In this document: positions 55,257-60,644 of the stretch, piece by piece | Position numbering within the stretch: position 1 is the first letter of the stretch | Layout of the letters: each line of letters starts with the position of its first letter | Assembly (NCBI RefSeq): GCF_003326475.1 | Contig: NZ_JPWA01000029.1 | Coordinates: forward strand, 1-60,644 | DNA length: 60,644 bases | From: Thalassospira xianhensis MCCC 1A02616 | GTDB taxonomy: Bacteria; Pseudomonadota; Alphaproteobacteria; Rhodospirillales; Thalassospiraceae | Direction: 5' to 3' | Translations under genes and position numbers: made by a program | Notes under the pieces: model-generated | What the model saw: the letters and a program-made list of their open reading frames with translations, nothing else | What the model was told of the DNA's origin: nothing | The model's database searches: none

Positions 55257-56744
55257 ATGACTGACGCCTATAAATCGCTTGAAGCCCGTTTTCGCCGGAT
55301 CAATGTGCTGTCCGATATCGGCGGCATGCTGCATTGGGATATGGCGGCAATGATGCCCAATGGCGGGGCCAATGCCCGGTCCGAGCAACTGGCGACCCTT
55401 GATGTCATGGCCAACGAACTGGTCAATGCACCCGATATGGGCGATCTGATCGAAGCCGCCGGGGGCGAAAACCTTGATGCGTGGCAGAAAGCCAATCTGG
55501 CCGAGATGAAACGCAATTGGGTGCATGGCACGGCGGTGCCATCCGATCTGGTGGAGAAAATGTCACTGGCGGCGACTTCGTGCGAGGTCGCGTGGCGCGG
55601 GGCACGTGCCGATAACGATTTTGCCGGACTGTTGCCGAAACTTCAGACCGTCCTGGACCTGTCGATCGAGGCGGGCAAGGCAAAGGCCGAGGCGCTGGGC
55701 ACGTCGGTCTATGATGCGCTTCTCGATCAGTATGATCCGATGATGCGATCAGACCGGATTGACAGCCTGTTTGCCGAACTTGAGGCGTTTCTGCCGTCCT
55801 TTACCGCCGAGGTGATCGAGCGCCAGAAATCCGAACAGGCCCCGACCCGTCCGACCGGGCCGTTCCCGGTTTCGGTTCAGAACAAGGTTGGCCTTGATCT
55901 GATGAAGGCGGTCGGGTTTGATTTCGACCACGGGCGTCTGGATATTTCGCATCATCCGTTCTGTGGCGGCATTCCCGATGATGTGCGCATCACGACGCGC
56001 TATGACGAAAATGATTTCACATCGGCGATCATGGGGGTTCTGCATGAAACCGGCCATGCGATGTATGAACGCGGATTACCCGGCGCGTGGCGCAATCAGC
56101 CGGTCGGCAAGGCACGCGGCATGACCATGCATGAAAGCCAGTCGCTTCTGGTGGAAATGCAGGCCAGCCGGTCGGAAGAATTCCTGACCTATGCCGGGCT
56201 GGTCTTCAAGGCGGCATTTGGTGGCGATGATGCGGCATGGAATGCAGGCAACCTGCATCGGCTTTATACACGGGTCGAGCCGGGCCTGATCCGGGTGGAT
56301 GCGGACGAGGTGACGTACCCAGCGCATGTGATCCTGCGGTATCGGTTGGAACGCGCCCTGATCGAAGGCGACATGAAGCTTGCCGATCTGCCGGGCGCCT
56401 GGAACGAGATGATGGGCAAGTTGCTGGGCATTACGCCGCCCGATGACAAGGATGGCTGCATGCAGGATATCCATTGGCCATCAGGTGCGTGGGGATATTT
56501 CCCGACCTATACGCTGGGTGCGATGGCGGCAGCGCAGATTTTTGCCGCGGCGAAAAAGGCCAAGCCGGAAATTCCTGCGGCACTGGCGCGCGGTGATTTC
56601 AGCCCCTTGATGGGGTGGCTTGGCGAAAATATCCATGGCAAGGCATCGAGCAAATCAACCGACGAGATATTGATCGAGGCAACCGGGCAACCCCTTGGCG
56701 TGGCTGCGTTCAAGGCACATATGGAAAACAGGTATGGCGGGTAA
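55257..56744 (+). CDS. M32 family metallocarboxypeptidase
   Basis: A zinc carboxypeptidase of the Taq/Pfu type, releasing C-terminal amino acids from peptides in the cytoplasm. The 495-residue protein has the zinc motif HETGH (in GVLHETGHAMYERG), HESQSLLVE with the third ligand, and the M32 signature HHPFCGG. AGGAG lies 6 nt before ATG 55257. It is 111 bp downstream of surf1 on the same strand but functionally unrelated. Confidence 0.95.
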   Translation: MTDAYKSLEARFRRINVLSDIGGMLHWDMAAMMPNGGANARSEQLATLDVMANELVNAPDMGDLIEAAGGENLDAWQKANLAEMKRNWVHGTAVPSDLVEKMSLAATSCEVAWRGARADNDFAGLLPKLQTVLDLSIEAGKAKAEALGTSVYDALLDQYDPMMRSDRIDSLFAELEAFLPSFTAEVIERQKSEQAPTRPTGPFPVSVQNKVGLDLMKAVGFDFDHGRLDISHHPFCGGIPDDVRITTRYDENDFTSAIMGVLHETGHAMYERGLPGAWRNQPVGKARGMTMHESQSLLVEMQASRSEEFLTYAGLVFKAAFGGDDAAWNAGNLHRLYTRVEPGLIRVDADEVTYPAHVILRYRLERALIEGDMKLADLPGAWNEMMGKLLGITPPDDKDGCMQDIHWPSGAWGYFPTYTLGAMAAAQIFAAAKKAKPEIPAALARGDFSPLMGWLGENIHGKASSKSTDEILIEATGQPLGVAAFKAHMENRYGG

Positions 56745-56864
56745 AACTGATTGATTGGCAGTGCTTATCTGCTAGCATCAATCGTCCTTCCGGCACAGGT
56801 GACGGCAGGCATCCGGCCCCACATCAGGATATTTTGATTTAATGTCCATTTTCCCGGAAGCGTC

Positions 56865-57284
56865 ATGGGAATAACCGACGGCAACAAGAAAGTCATGGAC
56901 CGGCATGTTTATGCCGCCGGTCAGGTCATCTTCCGGGAAGGAAAGCCCGGCAGTGCGGCCTTTGTCGTGCAGGAAGGCCGGGTTGAAATCTATAAGACCA
57001 TGAATGGCGACGAAGAAGTCATTCTGGGCAGGATAGAAGCCGGTGGCCTGTTTGGCGAGTTGGCGCTTGTCGATAACGAGCCGCGCATGGCGTCCGCGCG
57101 CGCCTGCGAACGGACGGTCCTGATTGCAATCAATCGCCAGATGTTCGAGAAAAAAATGGCGGCGTCGGACCGCTTCATCAAGGCGATCCTGCGGATTCTT
57201 TTGAATAACTATCGCACCGTGGTGCGCCGTGCCGCCGTGGCCGAAGCCAAGCTCAAGGAACACGGGATCGAGCTTGATAAATAG
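56865..57284 (+). CDS. Stand-alone cyclic nucleotide-binding domain protein
   Basis: A 139-residue protein consisting of one CRP-type cNMP-binding domain: AAGQVIFREGKPGSAAFVV, then GGLFGELALVDNEPRMASARA, the phosphate-binding cassette. It has no helix-turn-helix or kinase domain; the C-terminal helix (about 100-135) is basic. Such proteins probably regulate a partner in response to cAMP or cGMP. No partner is evident; thrC follows. Confidence 0.85.
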   Translation: MGITDGNKKVMDRHVYAAGQVIFREGKPGSAAFVVQEGRVEIYKTMNGDEEVILGRIEAGGLFGELALVDNEPRMASARACERTVLIAINRQMFEKKMAASDRFIKAILRILLNNYRTVVRRAAVAEAKLKEHGIELDK

Positions 57285-57455
57285 GCAAGGATCACACGGC
57301 CTTGCGCGATATTGCGCAAAGCACGCCTGATCTGCCTGATTGACCCTTGACTATGGCGGCTGTTCCCCTCACTAACTCTGGGTTTGGAGTGTCTTTGTCC
57401 GTTTGGGGCAGGGTCGCCTGAATGTTGTGAAAGCCCAGTTCAGGAGCACAGGTCG

Positions 57456-58853
57456 TTGCGTTATGTCAGTACGCGGGGAACCGCCCCCGTTTTGCAGTTT
57501 GATGATGTCCTTTTGGCCGGTCTGGCCCGTGATGGTGGATTGTATGTGCCGGAAACCTGGCCGACCTTCACCGCGGATGACATTCGTGCGCTGCGAACTC
57601 TGACTTATGCCGAGGTTGCCTATAAGGTGATCCAGCCCTTCACGACCGGATCGGTCGATGATGAGGCGCTTAAGACCATTCTTGAAGACACCTATGCCGG
57701 GTTTGATCACGAAGCGGTGGCACCGCTTAAGCAGCTTGGTGCCAATGACTGGGTGATGGAGCTTTTCCATGGGCCGACACTGGCATTCAAGGATTATGCG
57801 TTGCAGGTGGTCGGGCGGCTGTTTGACCATGTTCTGGCCAAGCGCGGCGAGCGCATCACGATTGTCGGTGCGACGTCGGGTGATACCGGGTCGGCCGCGA
57901 TTGAAGCCTGCCGGGACCGCGAAAATATCGATATTTTCATCCTGCATCCGAAGGGCCGCGTTTCCGAGGTGCAGCGTCGCCAGATGACGACGATCCTGTC
58001 GGACAATGTGCATAACATTGCGGTCGAGGGATCGTTTGATGATTGCCAGGATCTGGTGAAGGCATTGTTCAATGATCATGCGTTTCGCGACGAGGTCGGT
58101 CTTTCGGCGGTCAATTCGATCAACTGGGCGCGCATCATGTGCCAGATCGCCTATTATTTCTGGGCCGGGGTGCAGCTTGGCTCTCCGGAACGCGAAATGT
58201 CGTTTTCGGTGCCGTCGGGCAATTTCGGCAATGTCTATGCCGGATATGCCGCGATGCAGATGGGGCTTCCGATCAAACAGTTTGTGGTGGGGGCCAATCG
58301 CAACGACATTCTCGCCCGCTTTTTCGAAAGTGGTGTGATGAAGATGGAAGGTGTCGAGCCATCCATCAGCCCGTCGATGGATATTCAGGTCAGTTCGAAC
58401 TTCGAACGGTTGATGTTTGATCTTTATGATCGCGATGGCCTTGCCATTGCCGAGATGCTGACCAAGTTCCGCGAAACCGGGATTATGGAAATGTCGCAGG
58501 GGCAGTTTGCCCGCGCACAGGAACATTTTGACGGCTATCGGTTAAGTGACGATGAAACAAGGGCGGCGATCAGGGATGTGCTTTCGACCAGTGGCGAGCT
58601 TGTTGATCCGCATTCGGTGATCGGCATTGTGGCCGGACGTCAGTGCAACCGTGACAAATCGGTGCCGATGGTGGCGTTGGCGACCGCACACCCGGCGAAG
58701 TTTCCGGATGCAGTCAAACAGGCATCGGGGATTTATCCGGACTTGCCCGCGCGGCTGTCTGACCTATATGACCGGCCAGAGAAGGCCGAAACCATGTCCA
58801 ACGATGTCAGCGCCCTGATGGCGCATGTCCGCGCAAAGCGGCGTGCGGCCTGA
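57456..58853 (+). CDS. thrC: Threonine synthase
   Basis: Converts O-phosphohomoserine to threonine with PLP. The 465-residue protein has the PLP lysine in GPTLAFKDYALQ and the phosphate-binding loop GATSGDTGSAA, with SVPSGNFGN later. The family start M-R-Y-V-S-T-R-G maps to a TTG codon at 57456, with AGGAG 9 nt upstream; ATG at 57384 would add an unrelated 24 residues. It uses the product of ThrB encoded at 33595. An M16 peptidase gene follows by 46 bp. Confidence 0.95.
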   Translation: MRYVSTRGTAPVLQFDDVLLAGLARDGGLYVPETWPTFTADDIRALRTLTYAEVAYKVIQPFTTGSVDDEALKTILEDTYAGFDHEAVAPLKQLGANDWVMELFHGPTLAFKDYALQVVGRLFDHVLAKRGERITIVGATSGDTGSAAIEACRDRENIDIFILHPKGRVSEVQRRQMTTILSDNVHNIAVEGSFDDCQDLVKALFNDHAFRDEVGLSAVNSINWARIMCQIAYYFWAGVQLGSPEREMSFSVPSGNFGNVYAGYAAMQMGLPIKQFVVGANRNDILARFFESGVMKMEGVEPSISPSMDIQVSSNFERLMFDLYDRDGLAIAEMLTKFRETGIMEMSQGQFARAQEHFDGYRLSDDETRAAIRDVLSTSGELVDPHSVIGIVAGRQCNRDKSVPMVALATAHPAKFPDAVKQASGIYPDLPARLSDLYDRPEKAETMSNDVSALMAHVRAKRRAA

Positions 58854-58899
58854 TGACGTGCGATTTCGGACATGATGTGAAACACAGGAGTATATCTAT

Positions 58900-60159
58900 A
58901 TGACAGTCGAGCTTACCCGGCTTGACAACGGGATGATCGTTGCGACCGACCGCCTTGAACATGTGCAATCCGTGGCACTTGGTGCGTGGGTTGATGTCGG
59001 TGCGCGCAACGAGACGCCTGAAATCAACGGCATTTCCCATATGCTTGAACATATGGCGTTCAAGGGCACGCGGCGTCGCTCCGCGCTTCAGATTTCCGAG
59101 GAAATCGAAAATGTCGGCGGGCAGATGAATGCCTATACCTCGCGCGAGAATACGGCCTATTACTGCAAGGTCCTGCATGAAGATCAGGAACTGGCGATTG
59201 ATGTGATTGCCGACATTTTGCAGAACTCGACCCTTGATGCGAAGGAACTTGAACGCGAACGTCAGGTGATTTTGCAGGAAATCGGGCAGGCGAATGACAC
59301 GCCCGATGACATTGTGTTCGATTATTTCCAGGAAACGGCCCTGCCCAATCAGGCGCTGGGGCGGTCGATCCTTGGCAGTCCGGAAAATGTATCGTCGCTG
59401 TCGCGTGATGATCTGTTTGAATTCATGTCGCGCCGCTATAGCCCGAAACGCATGGTGTTTTCGGCATCGGGCAAGGTTGATCATCAGCAGATTGTTGATC
59501 TGGTGTCGTCGAAATTCGATAACCTTCCGGCGCATGAAGATCATGAAATGGAAGCCCTTCGCTATGAAGGCGGTAACCGGATCGAGCAGCGCGACCTTGA
59601 ACAGGTGCATGTGATTTTCGGCCTGCCGACGGTTTCCTACACCGATGACAGTTTCTATGATTTGCAGGTGTTCAACACGTTGCTGGGTGGGGGCATGTCT
59701 TCGCGGCTGTTCCAGGAAATCCGTGAAAAGCGCGGGCTTGTCTATTCGGTCTATAGCTTCTCGTCTCACTATGTCGATGGCGGGCTGTTTTCGATCTATG
59801 CCGGAACCGGGCCGAATGACATTGGCGAATTGATGCCGGTGATGTGTGACGAGCTGGTGCGCGCCACGGTCGATTTGACCGAGGAAGAAGTGAACCGGGC
59901 ACGTGCGCAGCTTAAGGCATCGGTCGTGATGGGCATGGAAAGCAATTCCGGCCGTTGCGAGACGCTTGCGCGCCAGATCCAGATTTTTGGTGGTCCGCAG
60001 ACCATGGAAGAAATCATTGCCAAGGTCGAGGCGGTTGACCTTGAACGGGTGCGTGCGGCGGGCAAGTCGCTTCTGGGCGGGACGCCGACGGTAACGGCGC
60101 TTGGCCCGGTCAAGGGCATGCCGGGTTATGATGACCTTGCGGCACGGTTGCGTGCCTGA
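58900..60159 (+). CDS. M16 family zinc peptidase (processing-peptidase-like)
   Basis: A 419-residue peptidase related to mitochondrial processing peptidase beta. The inverted zinc motif HxxEH is His47-Met-Leu-Glu50-His51 in ISHMLEHMAFKG, with the distal glutamate in KELERERQVILQEI. The second homologous domain contains LLGGGMSSRLFQEIREKRGL. The location following thrC is common in this class of bacteria. Its bacterial substrate is unknown. Confidence 0.94.
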   Translation: MTVELTRLDNGMIVATDRLEHVQSVALGAWVDVGARNETPEINGISHMLEHMAFKGTRRRSALQISEEIENVGGQMNAYTSRENTAYYCKVLHEDQELAIDVIADILQNSTLDAKELERERQVILQEIGQANDTPDDIVFDYFQETALPNQALGRSILGSPENVSSLSRDDLFEFMSRRYSPKRMVFSASGKVDHQQIVDLVSSKFDNLPAHEDHEMEALRYEGGNRIEQRDLEQVHVIFGLPTVSYTDDSFYDLQVFNTLLGGGMSSRLFQEIREKRGLVYSVYSFSSHYVDGGLFSIYAGTGPNDIGELMPVMCDELVRATVDLTEEEVNRARAQLKASVVMGMESNSGRCETLARQIQIFGGPQTMEEIIAKVEAVDLERVRAAGKSLLGGTPTVTALGPVKGMPGYDDLAARLRA

Positions 60160-60183
60160 GAACGGCGTTTTAAGAATGTGAAT

Positions 60184-60222
60184 GAAAGCGGCGCTGCCTT
60201 CTGGGTGGCGCCGTTTCTTTTT
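60184..60222 (+). terminator. Probable terminator after the M16 peptidase
   Basis: CGGCGC (60189-60194) pairs with GCGCCG (60208-60213) across a partly pairing loop, followed by TTTCTTTTT. Confidence 0.75.
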
Positions 60223-60283
60223 GCGGCAGATGATCCTGTGGTGTATCCGATAGGAAAGATCACGGGGTTTTGGGCAGACTGGC

Positions 60284-60644
60284 ATGCATTACGCATTTGA
60301 TATTGGCGGATCGAAAATCGAATTCGGGGCGTTTGACGCCAGTGGCGACATTAGGTCCCAGATCAAGGTGCCGACACCCGCACAGGATCGCGATGCCTTT
60401 GTCGCGGCGATTGCCGGGCTGATTGCCGATGCCGACCGTGAATTTGGCGAGGATGCCGATATCGGCATCAGCTTTGCCGGCGGGCTTGACCCGCAGACCG
60501 GGGCGGTGATTTCGGCCAATATCCCGGCGATCAAGGGATGGCCGTTTGGCCCGGAACTTTCCAGAATTCTGAACCGCGATGTGCGGGTTGCCAATGATGC
60601 CGATTGCTTTGCCCTGGCCGAGGCGCGTAGCGGGGCGGCCAAGG
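60284..60644 (+). CDS. ROK family sugar kinase, NagK-like, cut by window end
   Basis: The first 120 codons of a kinase run off the window. The start MHYAFDIGGSKIEFGAFD contains the phosphate-binding loop DIGGSK. The segments VPTPAQDRDAFVAAI, ANIPAIKGWP and DVRVANDADCFALAEA closely follow E. coli N-acetylglucosamine kinase NagK, the last with the catalytic-region aspartates. The likely reaction is phosphorylation of N-acetylglucosamine recovered from murein or chitin; fructose or glucose cannot be excluded without the rest. Confidence 0.85.
   Translation, partial: MHYAFDIGGSKIEFGAFDASGDIRSQIKVPTPAQDRDAFVAAIAGLIADADREFGEDADIGISFAGGLDPQTGAVISANIPAIKGWPFGPELSRILNRDVRVANDADCFALAEARSGAAK

Noticed and set aside
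58807..60285. 492-codon minus-strand open frame opposite the M16 peptidase
   Set aside because: Same reason: it is the antisense shadow of a gene with clear family motifs.

Overview
The window looks like a chromosomal segment of a metabolically versatile alphaproteobacterium of the Rhodospirillales type, most likely Thalassospira or a close relative. That assignment is inference from recall of gene content and protein style, without a database search. Supporting signs are the run twin-transmembrane protein / PduO-type adenosyltransferase / etfB / etfA / 3-hydroxybutyryl-CoA dehydrogenase, an ethylmalonyl-CoA pathway locus, alphaproteobacterial CheZ paralogues, a soluble chemoreceptor, and a cox operon with ctaB, ctaG, DUF983 and surf1. 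Third-position GC is high throughout, so long antisense open frames are common and were ignored. I see no insertion sequence, prophage, CRISPR array, tRNA or rRNA.

Layout. 1-600: a G-rich degenerate tandem repeat of about 106 bp with no gene. 661-3481 (minus): argH-lptM-lysA with ATGA overlaps. 3514-6629: a TlpA-like thioredoxin, then ribokinase and xylulokinase. 6815-10545 (minus): small HIG1-like membrane protein, cobalamin adenosyltransferase, etfBA and hbd, with a clear sigma70 promoter before etfB. 10686-16670: a sigma54 activator with two PAS domains facing a cyanate operon (binding protein, permease, ATPase, cyanase); the gap holds three 14-bp palindromes and a textbook -24/-12 promoter. 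16840-20393: a glutathione transferase, a divergent S-adenosylhomocysteine-hydrolase-like protein with substituted active-site residues, and a ferric-reductase-like flavocytochrome. 20469-22568: a soluble chemoreceptor with a PilZ domain.

22813-28273: ethylmalonyl-CoA pathway genes mcd and ccr (minus) facing ecm (plus). 28291-29760: a TetR repressor facing a short-chain dehydrogenase, with two near-identical 22-bp operators. 29814-35549 (minus): Tag-like glycosylase, GGDEF/EAL protein, rnhA, thrB, ispH. 35826-41399: a lipoprotein, then a tandem glycine riboswitch and gcvT-gcvH-gcvPA-gcvPB. 41605-47972: two CheZ phosphatases flanking a small unknown protein, a Prx5 peroxiredoxin, a DsbD-like reductase and YqgE/AlgH. 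48949-55145: the aa3 cytochrome oxidase operon with its assembly factors. 55257-60644: M32 carboxypeptidase, cyclic-nucleotide-binding protein, thrC, M16 peptidase and the start of a NagK-like kinase.

How it fits together: hbd, etfBA, the adenosyltransferase (cofactor supply for the B12-dependent Ecm), mcd, ccr and ecm describe C2 assimilation through the ethylmalonyl-CoA pathway, with electrons leaving through ETF and the cox oxidase. The cyanate operon supplies nitrogen as ammonium under sigma54 control. The glycine cleavage genes are controlled by glycine itself. The most promising candidates for something undescribed are the sigma54/PAS cyanate regulon and the SAHH-like protein with its upstream structured element.
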